Shown in pieces: positions 13,401 through 25,353 of a stretch of 64,000 nt of DNA. Position numbers and translations under genes: made by a program. The stretch is from contig NC_051123.1 of the NCBI RefSeq assembly GCF_014839805.1, positions 6,802,727-6,866,726 on the forward strand, written 5' to 3'. Origin of the DNA: Manduca sexta. Taxonomy: Eukaryota; Arthropoda; Insecta; Lepidoptera; Sphingidae. Position 1 is the first letter of the stretch. Each line of letters starts with the position of its first letter. The notes beneath the pieces were generated by a model. The model had not been told where the DNA came from and searched no databases. It was given only the letters and a program-made list of their open reading frames with translations.

Positions 13401-15264
13401 GTGAGGAAACCTGCACATCTGAGAAGTTCTCAATAGGAATTTCGAAGGTGTGTGAAGTCTACCAATCCGCACTAGGCTAGCGTGGTGGACTAAGGCCTAA
13501 TCCCTCTCAGTAGTAGAGGAGGCCCGTGCTCAGCAGTGGGCAAGTATATAATACAGGGCTGATATTATTTTATTAATATTATTACATTAACAAATAGATG
13601 CCTAAATGTCTTCCTCCTTAAATATACCATGGAAGTTAAACACAATAATATATATTGAGGTAATTCATTAAAATAAATTATTTTTATAGTTAATTCTAGC
13701 AGCTTGTTTAAAGTAGCTACTAAAATTTGGACATTACTATTTTTAAGAAACATTATGCCACATTTAAAAACAATACCGTTTCACTCCTCAATAAAATGAA
13801 TAAATAAAATATGATTATAAAAATAACATTTAATAATAAATCAGTAGCATGTGTCATTCAATTGAGATAATATTCCTAGAAAGTCAATTAAGTCAATTTA
13901 GTCAACCCTCATTAAATTTTAATAAAAATAAATGCGTCTTATATTTCACATAAAACAAACATATAAAATAGAGTGGCAGCTTATTGCCTATGTATTGAAC
14001 ACAGTTTAAAATTCTACTATATTATAAATAGTGAAAGTTGGTTTGGATGTTTGTGCTATGATAATACTGGCTAAGTGGGGTACAGCTGAAAATCAGTGCT
14101 GTTTAACAGAGTATATTGAGCAGGTAATCCTTCTACCACTCATATTGCAAATCCATTGTATGCCTAGTATTGTTAACTGTGTGCATTAATAAACTATTAT
14201 TTATGTTTTTACGTGAGTATATAACAATAAAATAGAAATATTTAATTTGCATTTCATTAAGCATAGAGATAGACCAAGTTCCAAAATTTAAACCAGTTTT
14301 TTTATCTAACTGATAGAACAGTTGGAACTGAATTTTAAGAAGAAATTCTAGACAGGCTGTGAATAGATTTAGTAAATTTATATATTTGGACTGTCTTACA
14401 TTGATTTAAATGGAATATTTTATCTTTACCATGAATTTTTGTCACTGGTTATTATTATTTTTTAAGAATGTCATCCAAAAATATAGACTTTTATGTATTG
14501 TTATATGATGCTATGATCAAACTTTTATTGTAAATTATTCAAATTCTCTACCCTTTTTTATATAAAAAAATATCATTACATTACTTTAAAAAATGTATAC
14601 ATATTTTATGTATTTAGAATTTGATATCATATATTAAATTATTGGTTACAGACATAATGAAATGGGTATAATCTTTATATTATAGCTGGCTTACCAACTT
14701 ATGTCCAATAATGGTGTATATTATTTTTAGCCTAACATTGTTTGCATAAAGTATAAATGAGAAGTCATTTAAAATTAGAAACAAAATAAGCTGCCAAGTT
14801 GAATCAGAATATGCAGAATGGACTGTTAAACTACCTACAGTAAACTGACAGGAAATACATTTATATTAGAATTTTAGGTTATGTTTGTGGCATTATTTTT
14901 TACCATTTTTAGTAGTATATTAGGTTATAGTAATAATTTAAAAATATTAATTAATAAAAAATAATGTATAATTTTTCCAACTAACATACAGTAACTAGCA
15001 CCGAGAAGATATATTTTTAAAGTTATTTTATAATATTATTTTTTAATATTTTGGCTATATGCATAAATAAGTTAATAAAAACCACGTAGGTTAAAGTTGA
15101 GGTTAACTTTATTATGTTTCATATAAGAATCTAAGAAACTTATGACGAGGGTATAAAATAAAATCAAATGCATACCGCGAACAAAGGACGCCGTTCCGAG
15201 CATGTACTATGTGCATCACGGCATTATTACGTATAGTTATGAAAATATACTAACCTCGAACCAT
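7427..15264 (-). CDS. Set8: Histone H4-K20 monomethyltransferase KMT5A / PR-Set7
   Basis: Coding exons in order: 15264-15255, 11528-11426, 10967-10550, 9234-9044, 7634-7427, giving 309 aa with exact phases. The product monomethylates histone H4 lysine 20 in the nucleus, needed for mitotic chromatin and replication control. The SET domain fills residues 180-300: GKGRGVIA, FVVEYAGEL, YAQDPTAGCYMYYF, the cofactor motif LVNHSRNGN and the catalytic AGDELTYDYGD, then HHPW near the end as in the family. Just before it, HKLTEYFPVRRSVRK (137-151) matches the PCNA-dependent degron of vertebrate SET8. A second HKLTEYF occurs at 98-104. The start is the ATG 10 nt before the first donor, with an in-frame stop shortly upstream; Met8 in exon 2 is an alternative. 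Intron 1 carries a SINE at 13248-13583. A minus-strand AATAAA at 7379-7384 implies a short 3' UTR. Confidence 0.95.
9268..9432. mobile_element. Decayed palindromic element related to 3203-3340
   Basis: The outer arms ctattccaatcgatctcc and gagattggaatcgttt are inverted copies. The inner right half tttattctggttggtctatt resembles ttcattctgattggatcaat of the first element. It lies in intron 3 of KMT5A, directly next to the acceptor of the exon at 9044-9234. Confidence 0.5.
10450..10523. mobile_element. 74-bp foldback element
   Basis: The left arm cccccttattcatagacgt and right arm acgtctatgaataaaggag are inverted copies around a 36-bp loop. The right half (ttatcacagc..tgctcc..gcttaaataaa..acg) lines up with 37466-37518, so both belong to one family. 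It ends 27 bp before the donor side of the KMT5A exon at 10550. Confidence 0.65.
13236..13595 (+). repeat. SINE family 1 with intact 12-bp target duplication
   Basis: A tRNA-derived SINE occupies 13248-13583. It starts gcggcgatagcctagttggg (A-box-like) with ggttcaaattcc (B-box-like) near 13307. The body contains ggtgaaggaaaacatcgtga and the tail agtagaggaggcccgtgc. It is flanked on both sides by the same 12 bp, acattaacaaat (13236-13247 and 13584-13595). Related copies are at 39872-40166 (minus) and 62565-62877 (plus). It lies in intron 1 of KMT5A. Confidence 0.88.
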
Positions 15265-16323
15265 TTCAACTTGAACTTGATAATCACTGTAATAACACTA
15301 TAAAACAGCATCGAAGAAGTATCATAACCTGACACAAACACAACAGACTGGCTCAAGTTACCAATATTTTGTAACAGACCTTGTCATATTAGGATCGCAA
15401 CGAGTTATCATGTGATTCGTCCATTTTATGTCACGAAATCCACATTTTCGTAATGTGTATTATGTCTTTGGAGATAAAAAGCTTCAAATATCACGTACTA
15501 GCACATTAAAGGGACCAAACGATTGCAATTATCCATTCAATTCTTTAAATATGACAAGATTGATTGATAAGATTTCCGTAGAAAATGGACGCTTGTTTTT
15601 CTTGATTCTGCCAGATTCTGCTCAATTCCGATTGGTTAAACAAAAATATTGCAACCAATCAGTTTAAAATAATTTTCCATAGACACTGCAGCTGTTTTTT
15701 TAATTTCCTATTGTGATTTAAGAAAAAAATAATAAAATTAATATTATTAATAAAATAGGTATAAAATAAAATAAAACGGAACCATTCCCACACTTCACAA
15801 GGCAAATCTGCACGTGGCGCATCGCTAGTCGCCACGCGGCAGGTTCCTAGGTACGTGGCCTCATTGGTCATTTTGTCCGGTAGACAAAAAGGCTTTGTGC
15901 CCCTTTATTTGTAATATTTAGTTATAATGAATTTCCATATTACATTCAAATTGCCCAACCTAAATATTATCATTCGTTTTAATTGTAGATATTTACTACA
16001 ATAAAAAAATCAACAAAATTTACCTGCTTATCAGTGAAATTATTCATATTCATGGTGTGTACGAACCCGTGTGCGTGCGACGTGAACAGCCAAACCAGAG
16101 ACAAATAAAAGTCCAACTCTCAGCTGAGTCTCAATATCAGCATCAATCAGCATTTTATTGACTGTTGACAATGATATTAAATTGACACTTGACAAATTTG
16201 AAAAGACACCGATGATACTGTCATTTGTAGTTTAAGTTGCAAAGAGAATTATAATATATACGGATTAAGTTGATTGATTAGCTTTTTACCTTTTATATTT
16301 ACATTAAATAAGTATTTGTGATA
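15265..16323. promoter_or_regulatory. Divergent intergenic region of KMT5A and HDAC8
   Basis: About 1.06 kb separates the two start codons, which point away from each other, so both promoters and 5' UTRs must lie here. No clear TATA box was seen for either gene, as expected for housekeeping promoters. A 10-codon open stretch on the minus strand (16053-16024) ends in a good donor and could be an alternative first exon, but I found no exon that it joins in frame. Confidence 0.6.
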
Positions 16324-19207
16324 ATGAATGACATTCGATTATTTTATATATGGGGTGATAAACTTATTGAAGACTGCAACCGTTTACCGGCTGTTCTTGG
16401 CAGGGTAGCTACTTCTGAAGTTTATTTCTATTTAAGTACAAACTATGAACTAGTGCCCTGCTCATTTATGTTTTGTTTAGAATATTTAATTTTGTCCTAA
16501 ATTTTTTTTAGGCACGTTTAGTTAATAATCTCATAGAGGCCTATGGTCTTCTAAGTAAAATAAAAGTTGTGAGATCATCGTCAGCTAGTTACGAGGATTT
16601 GAAAGAATTCCACTCTGAGTTGTATCTGGAGCATTTAAAGACATTTCGAGATATCCAAGACGACTATATGACGAATTCTCAAGATGAAGAATATGGGATT
16701 GGTAAGACAAAAAAATCATCCGCCTCGGGTAGCTTAGCTGGTCTGTTAATGCTGACTATGGTACAAAATAATTTACGGACGGACTAACTAGGCTTATTAG
16801 GCGATAGGCCTGCCATCATGGAACAAAATATATATTATGAAAAGTAGGTGCACTAGTCACACCTCTGCTTACTGTTTTGATGAGAGGTGCGAGTTTGTGT
16901 GTATATTTTTTTCAAGAATAATGTCAGCTGTAGAAATAAAATTTATAGTTATTTAGTTTTTAGTGAGTGGTGTTATGATTGTGAATTCAAAAGTTTTCTG
17001 TTAAGTATATGTAATAGATTTTGGGATCCTAGTATCTTAATTACTAGAAATAAATAATAAACTAACAATATTTAGCAGTGTTTCATTAATGAAGTTCGTT
17101 TGATCTGATTTATCTTAGAATTCAATAAATCTTCAATATTCAATATGACATTATTCATTAATCACACTATATACTCTAACACAATTTTTTATGTATTTTA
17201 ATCACCTTTTATTACCTTCCTCATTTTTTTTCTTTTTATTTTGTAAGAAATGGTATTATCCCTATCAATTCTTATGTGTAAATTTATGTTTTTGTTGTCT
17301 CTGTTTCTGCTTTGCTACTTCTTCATTTCTATGTTCTCTGATTAACTAAAAAAAATGTACTATATTTATATTGTGCTTGTTTTCTTAGTTATGCTCTTTG
17401 TCGCTGTACATTTTTTAATTGACTTCATGTTGAAAGTTATTAATGTTAATATTTGAACATCTCCCCTTCCCCACAATCAAAATTACAAATTAAATAGTGG
17501 TGCTATTTTTAAACAATTAACATGTAATATGTAAATATCTTTCGCCAGATAAACAATGCCTAAAGCTATAAGTACATCAGTAAAAATAGTTTATTAATCT
17601 CTTTATTTGCTTTAAATTTCTTTTATTTTAACATAATGCCTTGGTTTTAGGTTATGACTGCCCACCAGTCTCTAATATGTTTGATTTAGTATCTACTATA
17701 GCTGGTGGTTCTATGACGGCTGCTAAATGCTTAGTGCTTGGCATGGCTGATGTTGCCATCAACTGGTGTGGGGGATGGCATCATGCACACAGGTATGTTC
17801 ACGATGTTTTTCTTCATCTTAATTGGCGCAGTAAAATTTGTTAAAAACATGTTGTTTTTTCACTATCAATATTTTTTATAGGGTCGGTGCTGATGGCTTC
17901 TGTTATGTTAATGATATTGTCATAGCGATAGAAAAGCTACTGAAAAAGTTTCCAAAAATCCTTTACATAGATTTAGATGTCCATCATGGTAATAATTTAA
18001 TATTAATTCATCTATAAACAAATGTTTCTTTGTTATTCAATTCTTTTTTCAATTTAGGTAATGGAGTTCAAGATGCATACAGTTCCAGCAAATCGGTTTT
18101 TACATTATCTTTCCATAAATATGAGCCAGGGTTTTATCCTGGCTCAGGATCTATCAATGATATAGGTTCATCGAAAGGCAAAGGGTACTCTTGTAATTTT
18201 CCACTTCATGAATTATATTCTGATGATACTATTGAATATGTATTTGAAAAGTAAGTATGAAAAGTTCACATAGTTTGATCTCACTGTTTTCTTCTCTAAA
18301 ACAATCAAAATGGCACAAGATTGTCAGACACATTTAAATTTTTTGTATTGTTTCAGAGTTTTCAACTCTGTATATAGTTACTTCAATCCTGACGCTATAG
18401 TAGTGCAGTGTGGTGCGGACGCGCTCGCCCGCGACCCTCACGGTGGCGCTCAACTTACAACCCGAGGCTATTGTTCTTGTGTACGCATGGTGCTCGATAA
18501 ACGAAAGCCTACAATGCTTTTGGGAGGAGGTGAGATTCTTCAAGAGTAACCATTTATCTTTGTACTAGCAAAATCTGCATTTTTATGTTGTTAATTTTAA
18601 CATTGTTGTTCCAAATTTATTGTACTAAAAGATTAGTATTGATTGAAGCTTTACATGTTAGAGGAAACAAGTAAATATACAAAAAAAATATTTTAGTACC
18701 CTCATTTTAATTAGTAAACAGTATGGGAGATTGATTATAATTTATGATGTATTTGTTTAGGTGGATACAAACATACAAATGCAGCTCGTCTTTGGACTTC
18801 TATCACAGCAATGGTGGCAGGAATAGATATTGATGATAGTATACCGGAACATGATGATTGGCCTATTTATGGCCCCGATTATATGTTGACCATAGAACCT
18901 ACTTTAGCTAAGGATAATAACAAAAAGGAATATTTGGATGATTGTATTAATAAAATAAATGGTAATTTCATTAAATATTCAATTGAGGATAATTATTGTG
19001 TAATGGTTATAATTGAATTGTTATGTAAAACAATACATGGTTCTACACAGAAAAAAATATTTTTTATTTTTTTCAGATAATTTAGAAAAGTATTTAGGAT
19101 TAGGAATGAATGCTAATTGTACAAGTACCGAACCTCAAGTTAAGAAACAAAAGACTGATTCGACACAATTAAATAAAAAGGATGATGACATAGATAATTG
19201 CTTTTAG
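16324..19207 (+). CDS. HDAC8: Histone deacetylase 8 (class I, zinc-dependent)
   Basis: Eight exons with matching phases: 16324-16404, 16512-16701, 17651-17792, 17882-17988, 18058-18250, 18357-18529, 18761-18961, 19077-19207; 405 aa. It removes acyl groups from lysines, classically of cohesin SMC3. Class I signatures appear in order: [26 protein letters not shown] (His134-His135), YIDLDVHHG (Zn ligands Asp170, His172), GADALARDP (third Zn ligand Asp259), [14 protein letters not shown] (catalytic Tyr298) and YGPDYML. The HDAC8 affinity rests on the short N-terminus and the exon-by-exon match. Residue 175, after HHG, is Asn where the family has Asp (human Asp183, partner of the second active-site His). 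The C-terminus adds about 30 lysine-rich residues (VKKQK) beyond the human end. Aataaa lies at 19262-19267. Exon 7 read-through would give a retained-intron form. Confidence 0.95.
16800..16915 (+). repeat. Degenerate SINE family 2 fragment
   Basis: It follows the 3' half of the copy at 36374-36640: ggcgatagg, ccatcatggaac, gaaaagtaggtgcactagt, cacctctgc, then a gtgtgt tail. It is about 100 bp inside intron 2 of HDAC8. Confidence 0.5.
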
Positions 19208-20707
19208 CCAACAAGTCAACAGTTTGAGACAAAAATGCATATACAATGTTTCGAAAATGCCAATAAATAATGAAAATAATGAAGATGTCTATGAATTTGT
19301 TGATTAAATGTAAGACTGATTTTTAAATATTATTCAAGAAGTTTTATTGTTTTTAGTTGCTTCTATTGAATGAATAACATTGTTATATTATTAAATATAA
19401 CCGATGTATTATTCTAGAGTAACTATCGTATCGTCAAATAATACATTCTGAAAAAGTTACAAGACCATAAGTACTCTTCAAATGTCTTATTAGAACTTTT
19501 CTAAAAAAAACACAAATGGATTTCAATGTACTTTGAAAAGATTAAAAAATCAGTCCTAGATTACTTAACTCTTAGTACATAATTAGATTTGCATAATATA
19601 TAATTACAAAATTTGCCTTTTTATTTTTATCCGACTTAGTACAAACTTGTACCAATAAAACACAAATATAAGTTTGAAAAAAATATATATATTTCCAATG
19701 TTTCCATGTTGAACATTTCAGCATGTTTACCAAGTAACACATTGAATTGGACTGTAATTAAATGATTGTAGAATATTGGTCTACATAGTGCATCAGTGAG
19801 ATGCTGTAAATTCAACAACGGTTATACATATCAGTGTTAAGCTGTCAAATCTCTTTGCAATAGGTAGCTAAAGTATTTGTTGTTTACAGCAATTAATTCA
19901 TAAACATTGATACATTTGGATATAGTTTTGGAAAACTCCATTTAGCAGGGGGGTTATGAATGAAATCATCAGCACTATGCATGTTATTACATTTGTTCAT
20001 CAACTCTGTTTACATCGGATCAATATTACCAGCATTGTATAACACGACATGTAGCATCTAGCGGTCAAAGATACCAGCAAAGAAAGTTCAGGTGCATATT
20101 CAACAGTACAATTGGTATATAGTTCCACATATGCATATATATATATTCTGTAACATTGCCAGTATAAATAAAAGGAAGATTGAAATTTAAAAAAAAAACC
20201 TAATACACAATATTAGCAAACTTAATACATAATCCAATAAATCTAATCAATTATTTTGACATTTTTCCTAATTTTTTTTTTAATGTGCCAGTATTTAATG
20301 CAAGCAAAACAGTGAGGAATTAAAAGCAACTGCTAGTACCAGTGTAAAAGTATGTGAAAAAATAGCTTGAACCTATAGCAATGGTATTCAGTTAGAGCTT
20401 GATACTCACAGTTAAATGGTTGATATAAATGCAATATTTAAAATATAGAATAAATAGCCACCAACATTATCAAGCAAGTAATCACAATAGACAGAGCCCA
20501 TAGTAATGCAAGTTATCCAATCAGTACTTCACACAACACTTACAGTAGCTACACTACACAACATATTATGTAAGGAACTTAAATATGCACATTATTATAT
20601 TATCAACTTTCAAAGATTCTTTACTATGTACTCTATTTATATGAGTGTGCGCCAATCATTGCTGCAGACCCAAGCTATAGAGAAATGGATTTATATATTT
20701 ATCTATT
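19208..20707. other. 3' UTRs and spacer of convergent HDAC8 and UBE2L3
   Basis: HDAC8 has aataaa at 19262-19267. UBE2L3 has no AATAAA close to its stop on the minus strand. The first convincing one is near 19619-19624, which would give a 3' UTR of about 1.1 kb. No reading frame worth calling was seen. Confidence 0.5.
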
Positions 20708-23442
20708 TTAATCAGTGGGCCGTTTTTCACTGTGTTTTTTGGTAAACTCCTCAGCATTTTTTGTGAATTTTTTGCGGTCCTTGAGAAACTCCTCGGCGAG
20801 TTCTGCACGCAGTGGATGTTCTGGCTCCGGATCATTCACAAGTGCCACTAGTGCTTGAATAACTGGAGACAAATTATATAATGATAGTCAGCACAAACAA
20901 AAATGTCTTGTCAGTTACTAAGGTTTTTGCATATTTTCTAACACAAAGCATATCAAGCCCTATGACCCAGTTATCTTGTTGTAAAATGCTGTACAGGCCT
21001 ACATAAATTCAATTCATCAATTCATAAAATACCAATATTTCATTGGATAATAAACACATGAGTAGAAATATCCCACAAGATAATGTTTATTACTCATTAT
21101 ATTTTTCATGACTCATAATGTTATCCGAATAATAAACTTCAAAGTATGAATTGATTGTTGATGCCGAAATTATGTTTTGATAAATAATATAAAAAAAATG
21201 TTGTAGTTAAAAATATTGAACTATTCATGTGGTACCCGTTTAATAATTATTTTTACAAGTTACTTGAATAAAACTTCTAATCGCAGGACAAATTACATAA
21301 GATTTTATGCAATATAACAAACCTTGATCAGTCTTGGTGGCAGGCTTCCAATTCTCAGCACTGATGATGGGCAGGCATACCTGGCCTTTCTCATCTATGT
21401 TAGGATGGTATATCTTTGTTTTGAAGCTAATCTTGGGGGGTTTGAATGGGTATTCTGCAGGGAAGTTAATCTCAATGCGGAATGCACCTTTGTTGTAAGG
21501 TGGATTATCCTGAAATTTCCACATACATAATATTATTCATATTTTTGACACCCTTGAATAAAAGGAGGAGGTTGTCAATGTGATGTGTATATTTTTGTTT
21601 TGTTTCCTCAGAACTCAGTAATTTGTTAATCAATTTAGAAAATTATTTTTTTATTATGAACAATAAGCTTCCATTGGTCCTATAGAAATATTTATAAAAT
21701 TGGTTTAACAGTTAGCTTTTTACGCCAATATAACTATATTTAGTATGTCGTCCAAGTAAACTATAGTGCGAATTTTGCATTCGCATCAATATAGCTATGC
21801 CACCAATACAGCCTATTTCTTATTACTAACACCAAAAAGTAAATAAATTTCTGAAAATAATATACCAAGTTAAATTTTTTTTAGTTGTTTACTACAAAAT
21901 TATTATCTAGTTTATACATGTTATGTTTAATATTTTTTAGTTAGTAGTGGTTATTGAAGGCTGTTAATTAATTATTTTAATATGGTTTGCAAAGATGTAT
22001 ATTTTAATACTATAATTAGGTTCAACTTGTGCTTCAAGTTCATCAGTTAATCGATAGTTTTCTTGTAATATAAAGCTGTTATAGACATTTGTATATTCCA
22101 TAAATATTTTTCCAACTATTAGTTTATAGCGGTTATATTATTTGATTAAAGCACTATTGTTCCAATGCAAACCTTCACTAATTATATAACAAAAATAAAC
22201 AAGGTGTAATAATTACACCTACTACATCATGTTGTAAAATGAATTCCCAGGAAATAATTAAATGAGAAAGAAAAAACAAAAGATTTCCTTCTTTTATATA
22301 TTATCTACTAACTTATATGCTTGCAGCTTCATAAGTCCTTCCCAGGGCCTGAAACTCTTTCCATACCAATTATTATCAAAATTCATTGGGTAGTTTTTGA
22401 GTTATCGCATACATACAGGGAGGAGGATGCGGAAAATTAGTTGTATATATATTTTTTACTTTTAAAAGGAATAATTCTGTTATTCATGATAATTGTGTAA
22501 CTTTAATAAACACAATGGTGTTTTCACAATTTCAAAGCTTGAAAATAAGTATTTTTTCATAGGTTTTGTTACATTTTTCATCGATACTGAGCTCTTATTG
22601 GTCATCGCATGATGTTATATAGCCTTCCTTGATGACTGAGCTATGCAACACTAAAAGATTTTTTAAATTCAAACCAGTAATGCCTGAGATTAGCAAGTTC
22701 AAACAAACAAACTCTTCAGCTATATATAATAGTATAGATTTTGTCTTCATGTACTTAGAATAAAATTAACAAGACAATTGGAAACAGATATAAATTATGT
22801 AAGAAATAATGTATACCTCATAAATGTAGTGGTTACTCTAAATGGGTACTAAATATATAAATCTAAAGAATAAAAATATTTTACATATATTTTCTGTAGC
22901 TTATAAGAGATTTTTAATAAAATATTTGTGTACTTACTGGAACAATCAAACCTTGCCAAGTCAGAATGTTAGATTCATCCACTTGAATGTCCCGGAAGGA
23001 CTTTAGACCAGATTGCCTAATGTCATTTAGTTCCTGAAATATAAAAAGCCACTTATCCGTTATCTGACTAATACGCCGGCAATGTCAAGATTATAAACAA
23101 AATATGTTGATGTCACAGGCTTCAACTAGGGAAAATACACCTCTAATGCTATCGTGTATCAATATAATGTAGCACCGAAGGATTATCAGAGATAAGGAAT
23201 AATTTTAGCGTGTCTGTTGCTTTGGCCTTTGTCATTGTGAAGAAACCGCAAACACTTATCATTTATAAATAGTTGTAACCACATTTTTTAAATAAGTTAT
23301 ATTGTCTATTCAAAATATTAAAATGGCTAATTAAAGACTTGCACATGATAATATCAGTGGAAGAACATTATAGGTAAAAAATTATGTCGTGGATGAGTAA
23401 AAATTGATGTCTCACCTTTTGTAGTCTCCTCGTTGCAGCCAT
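20708..23442 (-). CDS. UBE2L3: Ubiquitin-conjugating enzyme E2, UBE2L3/UbcH7 type
   Basis: Four exons: 23442-23416, 23033-22938, 21509-21323, 20862-20708. They give 154 aa, the same length as human UBE2L3, and every phase fits. The protein takes ubiquitin from E1 and passes it, through a thioester on Cys86, to the cysteine of RBR and HECT ligases. Visible signatures are MAATRRLQK at the start, the [13 protein letters not shown] strand ([10 protein letters not shown]), [11 protein letters not shown], the UBC core [33 protein letters not shown] around Cys86, and [12 protein letters not shown]. Pro88 and the His of EHPLR replace the acidic residues of other E2s; in the family this goes with reactivity to cysteine rather than lysine. 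The end SEKRPTD is typical. Introns hold LINE-end-like repeats (21547-21720 and, upstream of the gene, 23910-24080). Confidence 0.96.
21547..21720 (+). repeat. LINE 3'-end-like repeat, copy A
   Basis: It contains aaaggaggaggttgtcaat, gatgtgtat, ctcagaactcagtaattt and agaaatattt. The same words are in order at 23910-24080. The aaggaggaggtt..tcaatt start is common in lepidopteran non-LTR 3' ends. It lies in intron 2 of UBE2L3. Confidence 0.5.
22310..22735. repeat. Possible decayed LINE-end sequence in UBE2L3 intron 2
   Basis: The stretch has ataagtccttcccagggcct, then caaaattcattgggtagttt, ttgagttatcgcatacatac, and at its right end caaacaaacaaactcttcag followed by tataatagtatagat. These words are typical of decayed non-LTR 3' ends, but no second full copy is present in the window. 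Confidence 0.35.
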
Positions 23443-23909
23443 TGTATTGAAATCTGTCAAATAGTATTCACTGAATTCAACTATGAAATATATTAAATGC
23501 TTCAAACTATATATTATTAGGTCCACACGAACATCATAATTATAAAGTGAAATCGGTAACAAAATTACTTGGCAATTATGTCAATGAAATCTCAGCAAGG
23601 TGCAAAATATGATGAGCAAACCATCCACCATCAAAATTAGTTACGTTTTGATCATTATATTGCAATGATGAAGGAGCAGCAAAAATTATAATCAATGATC
23701 ACTGAACCACGTAACGATAATATTTTAAAGATTCTTTTATTATTTTTTTACGATCAGCTTTGATGGCAAAGTTAAATACAAATTATTAATCGTCAGTTTT
23801 TGATATAATTTGACTTTACAATGTAATAATAAAACGCCAAAATAGTATGAAGATTGCCATGCATAAAATTTCTTATGCCACAGACTTAATAATGCCTATC
23901 ATATTTTTA

Positions 23910-24080
23910 ACCAACTTCAAACAAAGGAGGAGGTTATCAATTCGATGTGTAATTTTTTTTGTTTGTTACTATAGATCTCAGTAATTTATGTATCGATTTG
24001 GAAAATCCTTCCTTTATTTGGAAGAATATACTTCCAGAGAAATATTTTTAAAATCGGCCTAGTAGTTTTTAAATCGATTA
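23910..24080 (+). repeat. LINE 3'-end-like repeat, copy B
   Basis: accaacttcaaacaaaggag, then gaggttatcaattcgatgtg, ctcagtaattt, ttccagagaaatattttta and aaaatcggcctagta. It pairs with 21547-21720. Confidence 0.55.
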
Positions 24081-24683
24081 AAACTGGAATATTATTGCTG
24101 TTACTATTTACAATTGCCCTAAAAAATCTTACTTTTTACGGGTAGGCAGTATTACTAATCAGTAATCTGTGGTAGGCAGAAGTATAAAATACTGACTGTT
24201 ACCAGTTATGTTAGGTGGTCACATATAATTACAATTTGCACAGTTCTAGGAAAGCGGGTTGATAATTACGGAGTATAAATAGCAATATGGCATTTAAACG
24301 ATCGAACCTAAAGTCTCGGCATATAATATCATAATAGTCTTACCGTGTAGAGTGTAGACCAACGCAATACAACTGTAAGCTACCGAGGCAGACGACAAAT
24401 CCATCTCAAATAAGTATCAAATATTTCTTTTTACTTTCCCACGGAGTCCCTTTATCTGCGTATATTAAGTCTCTGAATACCCTTTTGGTACGTTCATTAG
24501 TCAGATGGAATTTTAAAAAGTCCGAATATTTAGTTTAGAATTATCGATTCCATGATTGCATATGCGGCAACGTTTTATTAACGCCTTGTTCTGTTGCTTC
24601 TTTTAAGACCTCTATTTACATCAATTAAAACAATCTTGGAGAGCACAGGGCATTGTAACTACACTGCAGAAGTAGATATCTAA

Positions 24684-24848
24684 CTATCAGAGGCGAATCG
24701 TCCATACAATCCAATTCCTATCACCTTCCCTTTTAAGTTTATTTACGTTTATCTTAATTTTTGTTTTCTGTTAAATTGGTTGCGATATGTTAACTAAGGC
24801 ATTTTTTTGCCTCGGGTTACCTTTTCAAAACTTTCACCCTTCACCACT
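24684..24848 (+). repeat. Dispersed repeat, copy B
   Basis: Partner of 1495-1650, better preserved at its right end (cgggttaccttttcaaaact, then ttcacccttcaccactgct). No reading frame or inverted ends, so the class is unknown. Confidence 0.6.
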
Positions 24849-25353
24849 GCTAATTATTATCCTACTTAGTTAATCAAATGTTAAAAGAGTCAAGAAAAAG
24901 GTAGTGGAATAACAAAACTGTAAGTGGATATATTGTGACATTTATTGAATGAGGATTATGAATTCATAGCAGATCACCAAGTAATGCAGAAGAGTTGGTA
25001 CATACTACATACTGTAATGTGGAAATGATCATTACAAAGCGTATGGCATTTTAAAAAAAAATATAAATACACACATCAACATAGGTATTTATTTTTATAA
25101 ATGGTTATAGAAAAGAGCATGATATAAATTTAAAATATGTAATTTATAGGCTAATCTGTTACATCATTTACAAATATCACTGATCTCCTATATAAGAAAC
25201 TGAAATAATGGCTTCACACTATTGTTACTGGGGACTATTGTAATAGAATTGTCCTTGAAATACTAATTTATTAGTCGATACTCTCATATTGTTTAATGGA
25301 GCTCTATAAAGATGATGTTATTTGTATTTCATGTGTGAGAAGTGCAGGTAACG

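Larger units (their letters stand above)
23443..25353. other. Spacer between UBE2L3 promoter and eIF3c 3' end
   Basis: It contains the UBE2L3 promoter (near 23443-23700, no TATA seen), repeats at 23910-24080 and 24684-24848, and the 3' UTR of eIF3c. The latter has a minus-strand AATAAA at 25267-25272, about 85 nt after the stop. No coding signal was seen. Confidence 0.5.

Noticed and set aside
15659..15871. 70-aa minus-strand frame near the KMT5A/HDAC8 spacer
   Set aside because: No family match, and a GC-rich patch followed by AT-rich intron-like sequence. No acceptor and donor pair links it to a gene.
16024..16053. Ten-codon minus-strand candidate first exon (MNMNNFTDKQ)
   Set aside because: Good donor (CAG-gtaaat), but phase 0 does not join the KMT5A exons in frame (the next exon would give an immediate stop), and no other partner was found.
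18811..19080. Alternative C-terminus of HDAC8 by reading past 18961
   Set aside because: The downstream stretch is intron-like, and exon 8 joins in frame through a good acceptor at 19076. It could at most be a retained-intron form.
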